Shown here: piece after piece, positions 8,094 to 16,029 of the stretch
How the letters are laid out: each line of letters begins with the position of its first letter
Position numbering within the stretch: position 1 is the stretch's first letter
NCBI RefSeq assembly: GCF_900188255.1
Contig: NZ_FZNS01000001.1
Coordinates: 744,001 to 808,000 of the forward strand
Reading direction: 5' to 3'
Source of the DNA: Hymenobacter mucosus
GTDB lineage: Bacteria > Bacteroidota > Bacteroidia > Cytophagales > Hymenobacteraceae
DNA length: 64,000 nucleotides
Notes under the pieces: generated by a model
Seen by the model: only the letters and a program-made list of their open reading frames with translations
Told to the model about the DNA's origin: nothing
Databases searched by the model: none
Position numbers and translations under genes: made by a program

Positions 8094-8717
8094 TTATCCG
8101 TTGCGTTTGTTTAACTCGTCCCGGATTTTGGCTGCCTTCTCGTAGTCCTCGTTAGCCAAGGCTTGGCTCAACATTTTATTTAGTTCTTCCATTGACACCT
8201 GCCCACTTGGCTCGCGGGGCATGGGCTCCGGAGTAGTAGGCCCATCGTTGGTGTCGTCATCATCCTCATCTTCGTCGTCCGAATCCTCTTCAGAGTTTTC
8301 ATCGAGGTCAGATAAGATAATTCCGGCTTCGCTAAGTACGCTTTCTACGGTGAAGATAGGAACGCCGAAACGCAGTCCGATGGCAATGGCATCGGAAGGG
8401 CGCGAGTCTAGCTCGAAGGTAGTGGCTCCATCAGAGCACACAATCTTGGAGTAAAACACGCCTTCTTTCAAATCGGAAATCAGAACTTCCAGCACGGCCA
8501 CATGTAGTTGCTCCGCAAACGACTTAAACAAGTCGTGCGTGAGCGGCCGATTTGGGTTAATCTTCTCTATCTGGATGGCAATACTTTGTGCCTCAAACAT
8601 ACCGATGATGATCGGCAAACGCCGGTTGCCGGTTTTCTCACCCAGGATAAGGGCGAAAGAACCGGACTGCGACTGGCTGGACGAGAGGCCCAGAATTTCG
8701 AGGGGTATCTTCTTCAA
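8094..8717 (-). CDS. Bifunctional nuclease-domain (DUF151) protein with C-terminal UVR motif
   Basis: A 207-residue protein in three parts. Residues 1-125 form the BFN/DUF151 domain (IILGEKTGNRRLPI-type strand around 24-40 and SRPSDAIAIGLRFGVPIF at 106-122). Residues 138-160 are an acidic Asp/Glu linker. Residues 175-207 are a UvrB/UvrC-type UVR motif (MEELNKMLSQALANEDYEKAA). This architecture is standard for Bacteroidota homologues. The domain has been reported to have DNase/RNase activity in plants, but its role in bacteria is unclear. It is a single gene with its own terminator. Confidence 0.88.
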   Translation of the reverse strand: MKKIPLEILGLSSSQSQSGSFALILGEKTGNRRLPIIIGMFEAQSIAIQIEKINPNRPLTHDLFKSFAEQLHVAVLEVLISDLKEGVFYSKIVCSDGATTFELDSRPSDAIAIGLRFGVPIFTVESVLSEAGIILSDLDENSEEDSDDEDEDDDDTNDGPTTPEPMPREPSGQVSMEELNKMLSQALANEDYEKAAKIRDELNKRNG

Positions 8718-8809
8718 GGGAAATCGAAAGTGTTAATGAGAGGGAGGTGAAAAATGTGGCTGCGAATGAGAGCAAGCCTGCTCCCAGCCACAGCCACACA
8801 TTAATCACA

Positions 8810-9787
8810 TTAACCTAATTCCTTTACTGCTTGGGTTAGTTTAGGCAGTACGTCAAATACGTCGCCTACGATGCCATAATCGGCAGCCTTAAAGAACGGA
8901 GCCTCGGGGTCTTTGTTGATTACCACAATTACCTTAGAGGAGTTTACGCCCGCCAAGTGCTGAATTGCGCCGGAAATACCACAAGCAATGTACAGGTTAG
9001 GCGATACGGTAATGCCGGTTTGGCCTACGTGTTCGTGGTGAGGGCGCCAATCGACGTCGGACACTGGCTTAGAGCAGGCCGTGGCAGCCCCCAAGGCTTT
9101 AGCAAGGTCCTCAATTAGGTTCCAGTTCTCGGGGCCTTTCATGCCGCGGCCACCCGACACAACTTTATCGGCTTCGGGCAGCAGCACGCCGCCGGCCTGG
9201 TCCTGCATTACGACCTGCTTAGGAGCATCCGCAAAGTCGGCATCAGTTAATTGCGCCGAGAATGACTCTACTTGAGCCGTCTTGCCAGCCTCGTGTAGGG
9301 CCTCAATAGAGTTTTTCTTAACGGCAATGATTTTCCGGTCGCCCGACAGCTTTACATCGGCCAGGGCCTTACCCGAGAAGGCACCGCGCTTCACCGTGAA
9401 GGCACCACCATCTACCTTAGGCAGTTCTACTACGTTCGTAGCCAGGCTAGCCTGCAAGCGCACCGAGAGGCGCGAGCCCACGGCAGCACCAATGTTGGAG
9501 TTGGCTAGTACCAGCACTTTGGCGTCTTCCTGCTGGGCCGCCGCCGCAATCAGCTTGGTGTACGCACCGTTTACAAAATCCTTCAGACGGGGCTCAGCAT
9601 CGTAGAGCACTTTCGTAATACCCTGCTCGCCTAGGGCGGCTAAGCTCGCTTCGGTCGCTTCGCCTACGGCCACAGCCGTAGCTGTGGTACCGAGCAGTTG
9701 GGCTACCTGGCTTCCGTACGAAGCTACTTCCAGCGAGGACTTCTTTACCTCGCCGCCATCACATTCAACTACAACTAAAACAGACAT
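8810..9787 (-). CDS. etfA: Electron transfer flavoprotein, alpha subunit
   Basis: A 325-residue EtfA. It begins MSVLVVVECDGGEVKKSSLE. The C-terminal FAD domain is clear: GGRGMKGPENWNLIEDLAKALGA-like region (about residues 207-230), DVDWRPHHEHVGQTG, and SPNLYIACGISGAIQHLAG (about 262-280). With EtfB it accepts electrons from acyl-CoA and other dehydrogenases and passes them to the quinone pool through ETF-quinone oxidoreductase. It follows etfB by 111 bp on the same strand. Confidence 0.95.
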   Translation of the reverse strand: MSVLVVVECDGGEVKKSSLEVASYGSQVAQLLGTTATAVAVGEATEASLAALGEQGITKVLYDAEPRLKDFVNGAYTKLIAAAAQQEDAKVLVLANSNIGAAVGSRLSVRLQASLATNVVELPKVDGGAFTVKRGAFSGKALADVKLSGDRKIIAVKKNSIEALHEAGKTAQVESFSAQLTDADFADAPKQVVMQDQAGGVLLPEADKVVSGGRGMKGPENWNLIEDLAKALGAATACSKPVSDVDWRPHHEHVGQTGITVSPNLYIACGISGAIQHLAGVNSSKVIVVINKDPEAPFFKAADYGIVGDVFDVLPKLTQAVKELG

Positions 9788-9898
9788 TTATTTAGACATG
9801 AGGAGTGGGAAAAGAGAAGCGCAGTTTGGTGGAGCAGCAACAAATGAAACGCGTGGGGTGCGCTTGTCCTGGGTTTGCTACTGCTCCCGCTTCTTCCT

Positions 9899-10639
9899 TT
9901 AGATAACTTTAGCTTCGTTACGCAGCAGCTTGATCAACTCCCCCGCGCTTTCGGCTGGGATGAGTTTCACGCCTTGCTTCTTGGGAGGCAAGGCATACTC
10001 AGCTACTTCCGTACGGGCCGCGTCGCTGGTAGGCTGTACTACTTTCAGGGGCTTGGTGCGGGCCGTCATGATGCCGCGCATGTTGGGGATGCGGGGCTCG
10101 CACATGGGCTGCTGGCAGCTGGCAACGAAGGGCGTGTTTACTTCCACAATTTCTTTACCTCCCTCAATTTCGCGCTCCAACGTGGCAGTAGTGCCGCTCA
10201 TGTCCAGCTTCATGGCTGGCGCTACCGTAGGGATACCGAGCATCTCACCTACCATACCGTGCACCTGGAAGCCGTTGTAGTCGATGCTTTCCTTACCCAT
10301 CAGAATAACATCGTAGCCGCCTTCCTTGGCAACGCTAGCAATCTGCTGAGCTACGAAGAAGGCATCCGTAGGGGCCGCGTTGACGCGAATCGCGTCGTCG
10401 GCACCAATGGCGAGGGCCTTGCGAATGTTGGGCTCGGTGTCAGCCTCTCCTACGTTGAGCACGGTAACGGTGCCACCGCCTTGGGCTTCTTTCAGCTCAA
10501 TGGCGCGGGTGAGGGCGTATTCATCCCACGGATTGATGACGAACTGCACGCCGGCCTTGTTGAACTCCTTATTATCGGGCGTGAAGGTAATTTTGGTGGT
10601 CGTGTCGGGAACGTTGCTGATGCAAACGAGAAACTTCAT
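9899..10639 (-). CDS. etfB: Electron transfer flavoprotein, beta subunit
   Basis: A 246-residue EtfB starting MKFLVCISNVPDTTTKI. Family landmarks include FVINPWDEYALTRAIELKE (about residues 33-51), the AMP-binding loop region VLMGKESIDYNGFQVHGMVGE (about 114-134) and KPLKVV near the C-terminus. It forms the heterodimeric flavoprotein with EtfA, whose gene follows. The order etfB-etfA on one strand is the normal bacterial arrangement. Confidence 0.95.
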   Translation of the reverse strand: MKFLVCISNVPDTTTKITFTPDNKEFNKAGVQFVINPWDEYALTRAIELKEAQGGGTVTVLNVGEADTEPNIRKALAIGADDAIRVNAAPTDAFFVAQQIASVAKEGGYDVILMGKESIDYNGFQVHGMVGEMLGIPTVAPAMKLDMSGTTATLEREIEGGKEIVEVNTPFVASCQQPMCEPRIPNMRGIMTARTKPLKVVQPTSDAARTEVAEYALPPKKQGVKLIPAESAGELIKLLRNEAKVI

Positions 10640-10716
10640 CTACGGCTGCTTGTAGTGGAGGAGAAACTAAGGGAAAGTCCCAAATTTGGGGCGAAGATAC
10701 TGAAAACTCCCGCCCA

Positions 10717-11058
10717 ATGGATATGACGCCGAGCCGCCTGCAACAACTCCTGGCCTTCTACGAAGAGGACCCCACCGACCCATTTATCATTTACGCGCTA
10801 GCCACGGAATACCGAACTACGGAGCCAGGGCGGGCGATGGAGTATTACCAAAAATTGCTCGAGGAGCACCCGGAGTATGTGGGTACGTACTACCACGCTG
10901 GGAAGATGCTTCAGGAATTAGGAAAGCCTGAAGAAGCCGAAAAAGTTTACCGCACGGGCCTCACCGTAGCGCGGCGAGCAGGCCAGATGCACGCAGCCAG
11001 CGAAATTCAACAAGCCTTAAACCAACTGCTGGGCTTAGATTACGAGGATGAAGATTAG
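10717..11058 (+). CDS. Small tetratricopeptide-repeat protein
   Basis: A 113-residue soluble protein made almost wholly of TPR helices: DPFIIYALATEYRTTEPGRAMEYYQKLLEEHP (about residues 20-51) followed by GTYYHAGKMLQELGKPEEAEKVYRTGLTVA (about 55-84), then a helix and an acidic tail YEDED. No signal peptide. TPRs bind proteins; no specific partner can be named. The gene is divergent from etfB, with 77 bp between starts, and precedes the two-component system. Confidence 0.8.
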   Translation: MDMTPSRLQQLLAFYEEDPTDPFIIYALATEYRTTEPGRAMEYYQKLLEEHPEYVGTYYHAGKMLQELGKPEEAEKVYRTGLTVARRAGQMHAASEIQQALNQLLGLDYEDED

Positions 11059-11157
11059 CAGGCCGTAACCCGCTGTGATTTGGCAACGCTATATTCTCCT
11101 CAAACTTTCTCGGTCCCGTAACTGGTCCTGCTACGTTTGCCTTACCGTCTGCATGCT

Positions 11158-11835
11158 GTGAAAATACTACTAGTTGAGGATGAGCCAAAGGTTTCCGCCT
11201 TTATTCGGCGGGGTTTAGAGGAAGAGGGCTTTGAGGTGGAAGTTGCTTACGACGGACGCTTTGGGCGCCAACTAGCCCTCTCCCATTCGTACGACCTCAT
11301 CATTCTGGATGTGATATTGCCGTACGCCAGTGGCTTGGAGGTGCTCCAAACCCTACGCACCCAGGACCAGCAAACCCCGGTGCTCATGCTCACGGCCCTA
11401 GGCACCACCCAAGACAAACTAGATGGCTTCAACGGCGGGGCCGACGACTACTTGCTCAAGCCTTTTGATTTTCCTGAGTTGGTAGCCCGGGTGCATGCTC
11501 TTACCCGCCGCCGGGGGCAACAAATCAAGAGTGCGGTGCTTTCTCTCGCCGACCTTACCTTGGATACTGCCGCCAAGACGGTGACTCGTGCCGGGCAGCC
11601 TATCAAGCTCACCGCCCGCGAGTTTGGCTTGCTTGAATTGTTCATGCGCCATCCGGGCCGCGTGTTGAGCCGCGCTGAAATAGCCGGCGACGTATGGGAA
11701 GAGTCGTTTGACGCGGGTTCGAACGTGGTAGATGTGTACGTAAACTACCTGCGCAATAAAGTGGATAAAGGCTTCTCCCAAAAGCTATTGCATACGGTGG
11801 TAGGTATGGGCTACGTATTGCGCGTGGAGAGTTAG
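11158..11835 (+). CDS. OmpR/PhoB-family response regulator (likely metal-responsive)
   Basis: A 225-residue two-domain response regulator. The receiver domain starts KILLVEDEPKVSAF, with the phospho-acceptor Asp51 in LIILDVILP, Thr79 and Lys101 (LLKPF). The C-terminal winged helix carries LTAREFGLLELFMRHPG and VDVYVNYLRNKVDKG. The GTG at 11158 is preferred over a TTG 21 bp upstream because it gives the standard receiver N-terminus. The histidine kinase gene follows, then an RND metal-efflux locus. The arrays of 11-bp direct repeats before the efflux genes are the likely targets of this protein. Confidence 0.9.
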   Translation: MKILLVEDEPKVSAFIRRGLEEEGFEVEVAYDGRFGRQLALSHSYDLIILDVILPYASGLEVLQTLRTQDQQTPVLMLTALGTTQDKLDGFNGGADDYLLKPFDFPELVARVHALTRRRGQQIKSAVLSLADLTLDTAAKTVTRAGQPIKLTAREFGLLELFMRHPGRVLSRAEIAGDVWEESFDAGSNVVDVYVNYLRNKVDKGFSQKLLHTVVGMGYVLRVES

Positions 11836-11942
11836 GGCATCACCAGCAGGTAGCTGCGTGGCTGTACTCTAACTCTCCGACTCGCATCCTTTACGCATCT
11901 TACACCGGCTAATCCTACCTCACATTCTGCTTTGCTTGTCCT

Positions 11943-13292
11943 ATGACCATCCGTAACCGGCTGACGTGGTTATTTCTGGGGCTGGTGGCCGTAATTCTGC
12001 TGGCCGTTATGTCGGTGGTGTACATTCTGCAGGCTGATTACACGCACGAAGAATTTCATGTGCGCCTGCGGGACCGGGCCGAAGTAACAGGGTATGTTTT
12101 CTTGGAGCAAGACGAGCTGCGGGCCGATGCTTTTCGAGAATTTCAGCGCCGCTACCTCCGCACGCTTACTAACGAGGTGCTGCAGATCTACGACGCGCAG
12201 TTGCAGCCCCGCTTTATTGAGCAGGACCGGCGCATCATGATTTCCGAACACCTGCTGGCGCGTATCCTTGCAGAGAAGGAAGTATACTTTCAATTGGGGA
12301 GCCGCCAGGCGGTAGGGCTGTTTTACCAAGACAACCAAGGAGAATACATCATTGTGGCGGCCGCCGAGAATCACTCGGGGCGGGCCCGTTTGGAGCATCT
12401 GGCTACCATGCTGGCGGGTATCTTCGTCAGCAGCATAGTGGTTATTTATATAGCTGGGCGGGTATTTGCGGGCAAGGCCCTGGCTCCTATTGCCGCCGTT
12501 AATGACCAAGTAGACCGCATCACCACCCAAGATTTACACCTACGCGTGAATGAGGGCATTAGCAATGAGCAGGACGAGATAACGCGCCTAGCCCGCACCT
12601 TCAACCGCATGCTGGAACGGCTGGAAGATGGCTTCGAAACCCAGCGCACGTTCGTCAGCAATGCCTCGCATGAGCTACGTACGCCGCTTACGGCCACTAT
12701 TGGGGAGTTGCAGGTGCTCTTGAACCGGGAACGGGAGCCAGCCGCGTACCGCGAGGGCCTTGCCTCGGTGTTGTACGAGCTGCAACAACTCAAACTATTG
12801 ATTAACAATTTACTGGACCTAACCCAAACTAACTCCGGCAACACTGAAGAAATCAGGCTGGATGAATTGCTGTGGGAGGTACGGGAGGCGCTGGCGCCCG
12901 ATCAGCGCCTTCGCGTGCACATCACGCTGGGTGAGTTGCCCGAGGAAGCCGACCAGCTGGAAATCAAGGGCAACCGCCAGTTGCTGAGCCGGGCGCTGGT
13001 GAACCTGCTCGACAACGCGCTCAAATATTCGCCCGAAAACCAACCGGTGGAGGTGCAGTTCAATTACCGCCACGGGCAGCGGCAAATTCGGGTGCAGGAC
13101 CACGGCATTGGTATTGGAGAGAAAGAGCTACCCCAGATTTTTCAACCGTTTTTCCGGGCCGATAATGCCCGTGCTGTTACGGGGCACGGCGTAGGGCTGC
13201 CGCTGGCCCGCAAGATTGTGCAGCTGCACGGCGGCGAGTTGCGTATCAGCTCCCAGCTAGGCGCGGGCACCTTGGCTGAGGTGGTCTTTTAG
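11943..13292 (+). CDS. Sensor histidine kinase of the efflux locus
   Basis: A 449-residue membrane sensor kinase. TM1 spans about residues 9-29, a periplasmic sensing region about 30-152, and TM2 about 153-172. A HAMP domain follows (about 173-228), then the dimerisation/phosphotransfer domain with His243 in SNASHELRTPLT. The ATPase part has an N-box NLLDNALKYS (about 354-363), G1 DHGIGIG (386-392) and G2 GHGVGLPLARKI (about 414-425). It most resembles CusS/CzcS-type kinases in layout. The periplasmic part shows no obvious metal-binding cluster, so the signal is inferred from the neighbours. The kinase should phosphorylate Asp51 of the upstream regulator. Confidence 0.9.
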   Translation: MTIRNRLTWLFLGLVAVILLAVMSVVYILQADYTHEEFHVRLRDRAEVTGYVFLEQDELRADAFREFQRRYLRTLTNEVLQIYDAQLQPRFIEQDRRIMISEHLLARILAEKEVYFQLGSRQAVGLFYQDNQGEYIIVAAAENHSGRARLEHLATMLAGIFVSSIVVIYIAGRVFAGKALAPIAAVNDQVDRITTQDLHLRVNEGISNEQDEITRLARTFNRMLERLEDGFETQRTFVSNASHELRTPLTATIGELQVLLNREREPAAYREGLASVLYELQQLKLLINNLLDLTQTNSGNTEEIRLDELLWEVREALAPDQRLRVHITLGELPEEADQLEIKGNRQLLSRALVNLLDNALKYSPENQPVEVQFNYRHGQRQIRVQDHGIGIGEKELPQIFQPFFRADNARAVTGHGVGLPLARKIVQLHGGELRISSQLGAGTLAEVVF

Positions 13293-13340
13293 CAGGTGTT
13301 AAGTGGGATTTGCAGGCAGAAATTCATAGAAACTTCATTT

Positions 13341-13397
13341 TCTAATCGGTTTCTAATCTACCTCTAACCCGTGGCTAATACCGGGGGCGTAAGCTTG
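13341..13397 (+). promoter_or_regulatory. Four 11-bp-phased TCTAAT repeats plus -7-like element, upstream of adaptor 1
   Basis: Hexamers TCTAAT (13341), TCTAAT (13352), TCTAAC (13363) and GCTAAT (13374) recur at exact 11-bp steps. A -7-like TAAGCTTG begins at 13390, 16 bp after the start of the last hexamer, and the adaptor ATG is at 13417. Tandem sites on one face of the helix next to the core promoter are what OmpR-family regulators bind when they activate. The same layout recurs at 14663-14719. Binding by the regulator at 11158-11835 is inferred. Confidence 0.8.
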
Positions 13398-13416
13398 CAA
13401 CTTACAAGCTACGCCC

Positions 13417-14508
13417 ATGAACCGCCTATTCCATTTCTCCTCTCTCCTGCTGCTGCCTACCAGCTTATGCCTGAGCAGCTGCACCGAAGAAACCACCTAC
13501 CCCCTACCCCGCCCCGATACCCAGCGGCTACCCGCCGCCACCGTGGCCGCTCTGCAAACTGATAGTGTGCAGCTGGCTCCCATCCAAACGGAATTGCGCC
13601 TAGAAGGCCGCATAACGCCCAACGCCGACCGCCTAACGCCCGTGTACGCCTTAGCCGGCGGGGTAGTAGAGCAGGCCCCCGTGGCCCTCGGCGACGTGGT
13701 AACGGCGGGGCAGCCGCTAGCCGTGCTTCGCAGCGCCCATATTGCCGGCCTAGCCCAGGAGCGTACCGAGGCCACCGTGAACCTGGGCACGGCCCGCGTG
13801 CAGTTGGAAGCCGTGAGTGAGATGCACGCCGACGGTATGGCCTCCGACCAGGACCTGAGTTTGGCCCGCGCCGCCCTGCAAAAAGCCCAGGCCGAGCTAA
13901 CCCGCCTGCGCAAGCAAACCGACGTGTACGGCACCGCCCCCGACCACTACACCCTGCGCGCCCCCCAGGCGGGCACCGTCGTTGAAAAGCACCTAACGGA
14001 GGGGCAACAGTTCGAGCCCGGCCAAGTAGGCAGCCTGTTTACAGTGGCCAACCTCGATGAAGTGTGGGTGCTGGCCGATGTATTTCAGTCGGATATTGAG
14101 AAGGTGCAGGCGGGTTTGCCGGTGGAAGTACACACCCTAAGCTACCCCGACCGGCAGTTTGCGGGCCGTGTAGACAAGGTGTTCAACGTGCTGGACCCCG
14201 AACGTAAAACGCTCCAGGTCCGGGTGCGGCTCGCCAACCCCGACCACCTGCTAAAGCCCGGCATGTTTGCGCGCATCCACCTCACCCAAACCAGCACCAC
14301 CCGCCTGCCGGCAGTGCCTTCGACCAGCCTAGTTTTTGCCAACGGCCGCCGCTATGCGTTGGTAGTAAAAAACAATACCGTGGAAACCCGCCCCGTAGCC
14401 GTGCAGCACGCCGGCCATGGTGTAAGCTACGTGAGCAGCGGCCTAGCGCCCGGTGAGCAGGTGGTAATCAGCAATGCGTTGCTCTATTACAAAGAACTCA
14501 ATGACTAG
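13417..14508 (+). CDS. RND efflux periplasmic adaptor (CzcB/CusB-like), copy 1
   Basis: A 363-residue membrane-fusion lipoprotein. The signal peptide ends in LSSC, so the mature protein is probably lipid-anchored. A barrel-sandwich hybrid domain with VYALAGGVVEQAPVALGDVVTAGQPLAVL (about residues 75-105) flanks an alpha-hairpin (about 110-165). The beta-barrel region includes NLDEVWVLADVFQSDIEKV and the membrane-proximal domain VFNVLDPERKTLQVRVRL. It is clearly paralogous to the adaptor at 16030-17184. It should bridge an RND pump and an outer-membrane channel. It has its own promoter and repeat array, and 235 bp separate it from the next gene. Confidence 0.88.
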   Translation: MNRLFHFSSLLLLPTSLCLSSCTEETTYPLPRPDTQRLPAATVAALQTDSVQLAPIQTELRLEGRITPNADRLTPVYALAGGVVEQAPVALGDVVTAGQPLAVLRSAHIAGLAQERTEATVNLGTARVQLEAVSEMHADGMASDQDLSLARAALQKAQAELTRLRKQTDVYGTAPDHYTLRAPQAGTVVEKHLTEGQQFEPGQVGSLFTVANLDEVWVLADVFQSDIEKVQAGLPVEVHTLSYPDRQFAGRVDKVFNVLDPERKTLQVRVRLANPDHLLKPGMFARIHLTQTSTTRLPAVPSTSLVFANGRRYALVVKNNTVETRPVAVQHAGHGVSYVSSGLAPGEQVVISNALLYYKELND

Positions 14509-14662
14509 CCCGCACGCCTCCCGGCACTGGGTCCGGCATGCCATGAACACGGCGGAGCGGGAACTACTGGAGCCGTCCTCGGCAGCAATTTCTTTGCCTG
14601 CTAACAGCGTCAGAAAGGCGCTTTCGGTAGAAAGGACCACCTTTCTGAAAAAAATATTTCGC

Positions 14663-14719
14663 TCTAATCCGTTTCTAATTTACCTCTAATTCGCCCCTAA
14701 TATGGGGGGCGTACTCTTG
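14663..14719 (+). promoter_or_regulatory. Second four-repeat TCTAAT array plus -7-like element, upstream of the TolC-like gene
   Basis: Hexamers TCTAAT (14663), TCTAAT (14674), TCTAAT (14685) and CCTAAT (14696) recur at exact 11-bp steps, and a -7-like TACTCTTG begins at 14712, again 16 bp after the last hexamer start. The bases between hexamers are also partly conserved with the first array, including GTTTCTAAT, ACCTCTAA and GGGGGCGTA. The similarity ends at the start of the transcribed region, as expected of a shared regulatory site. Confidence 0.82.
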
Positions 14720-14743
14720 CATATCTCAACACCGAATTCGGAT

Positions 14744-16027
14744 ATGCAACGCCTCCTTTTCCTGCTGCCGCTGACCCTGCTGCTGCACTTCAGCCTCCCT
14801 GCTACTGCCGCGCCGCTTGCCGGCGACACCCTGACGCTCACGCTGCCCCAGGCCGAGCAGCAGTTCGTACAAAACAACTTGCTGCTGCTCGCCCAGCGCT
14901 ACAACGTGTCGGCGGCGGAAGCGCAGATACTACAGGCTCGCCTCTGGGACAACCCTACCATTTCCATCGAGCAGAACACCTATAATCCGCAGACGCGCAA
15001 GGTGCTCGACGTAACCAAAACTGGCAACTCCATTGTGCAGGTGCAGCAGCTGTTTGCCATTGCCGGCCGCCGCAAAGCCGCCGCCAACGTGGCCCAGCAG
15101 AACGCCCTAGTTGAGCAGTTCACCTTCCAGGACCTTTTGCGCACCCTGCGCTACCAGCTCCGCAGCACCTTCTACGACCTGTATTATAAGCAACAGAGCG
15201 TGAGCGTGTACGACCAGGAAGTGGCCAGTTTTCAGCGCACCGTGAGCTTATATCAGGGCCAGTACGAGAAGGGAAATATTGCCCTGAAAGAGGTGATTCG
15301 GCTGAAAGCCTTTCTGTTTCAGCTGCGCAACGAGCGGCAGACCTTGCTCAACGACATTGCCGCCGAGCAAGCCGACCTCCGCACGTTGATGCGCGACACC
15401 AGCGGCGCCTACTACATGCCCCAGGCCGACGGCAACCGCCTGAAAGCCCTCAGCCTGACCGACCGCACCGAGGCTCAGCTCATTGACTCGGCCCAGGTGA
15501 ACCGCGCCGACCTGAAAGCCCGCCAGGCCGCCGTGCAGCAGCAAACCCAGAACCTGCGCCTGCAACGCGCCCTGGCCACCCCCGACCTGGCCGTGGGCTA
15601 CGTGTACGACCGGGCCGGCAACTACATCCAGAACTACAACGCCCTCACGCTAGGCGTGGCCGTGCCCATATTCAACCGCAACCAGGGCAACATCCGCACC
15701 GCGCAAAACCAGATTGAAGTCAGCAAGGCGCAGCTCAGCCAGCAGCAGCTTCAAGTGCAGAACGACGTGCAGGAAGCCTGGCGCCTGGCCCGCCAAAACG
15801 ACCAGCTCTACCAAGGCACCGACCGGGAAACCTCCGACTTCAACCGCCTAATGCGTGGCATTGATGAGAGCTATGCCAAGCGCAACCTCACCATTGTGGA
15901 GTTCCTGGATTTCTACGAGAGCTACAAGAACAACCTCGTGCAGCTCAACAACCTACGCGCCAACCGGGTGCGCGCCTTCGAACAACTCAACTACGCCGTG
16001 GGCCGCCCGGTGTTCAACGCCGAATAA
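14744..16027 (+). CDS. TolC-family outer-membrane efflux protein (CzcC-like)
   Basis: A 427-residue outer-membrane channel subunit. The signal peptide MQRLLFLLPLTLLLHFSLPATA is followed by LTLPQAEQQFVQNNLLLLAQRYNVSAAEAQI, the usual TolC/CzcC opening, and two long coiled-coil halves rich in Gln and Asn (about residues 110-230 and 270-400). The ATG at 14744 is chosen because an earlier in-frame ATG at 14702 lies inside the promoter. It sits 2 bp upstream of adaptor 2 and should form the exit duct of the tripartite pump. Confidence 0.9.
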   Translation: MQRLLFLLPLTLLLHFSLPATAAPLAGDTLTLTLPQAEQQFVQNNLLLLAQRYNVSAAEAQILQARLWDNPTISIEQNTYNPQTRKVLDVTKTGNSIVQVQQLFAIAGRRKAAANVAQQNALVEQFTFQDLLRTLRYQLRSTFYDLYYKQQSVSVYDQEVASFQRTVSLYQGQYEKGNIALKEVIRLKAFLFQLRNERQTLLNDIAAEQADLRTLMRDTSGAYYMPQADGNRLKALSLTDRTEAQLIDSAQVNRADLKARQAAVQQQTQNLRLQRALATPDLAVGYVYDRAGNYIQNYNALTLGVAVPIFNRNQGNIRTAQNQIEVSKAQLSQQQLQVQNDVQEAWRLARQNDQLYQGTDRETSDFNRLMRGIDESYAKRNLTIVEFLDFYESYKNNLVQLNNLRANRVRAFEQLNYAVGRPVFNAE

Positions 16028-16029
16028 TC

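Noticed and set aside
9875..10726. Forward reading frame of 283 codons opposite etfB
   Set aside because: EtfB is unmistakable on the other strand; the forward frame has the composition of an antisense shadow.
13371..13562. Small forward reading frame of 63 codons before adaptor 1
   Set aside because: It starts inside the repeat array and overlaps the adaptor gene in another frame; no support.
14600..14650. CAGAAAGG/CCTTTCTG inverted repeat between adaptor 1 and the TolC-like gene
   Set aside because: It is followed by A residues, not T residues, on the forward strand and has no gene to end on the reverse strand. It is too weak to call a terminator.
14702..14743. In-frame upstream ATG for the TolC-like protein
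   Set aside because: This ATG overlaps the -7-like element of the repeat-array promoter, so it would not be in the mRNA; the ATG at 14744 begins a standard signal peptide.
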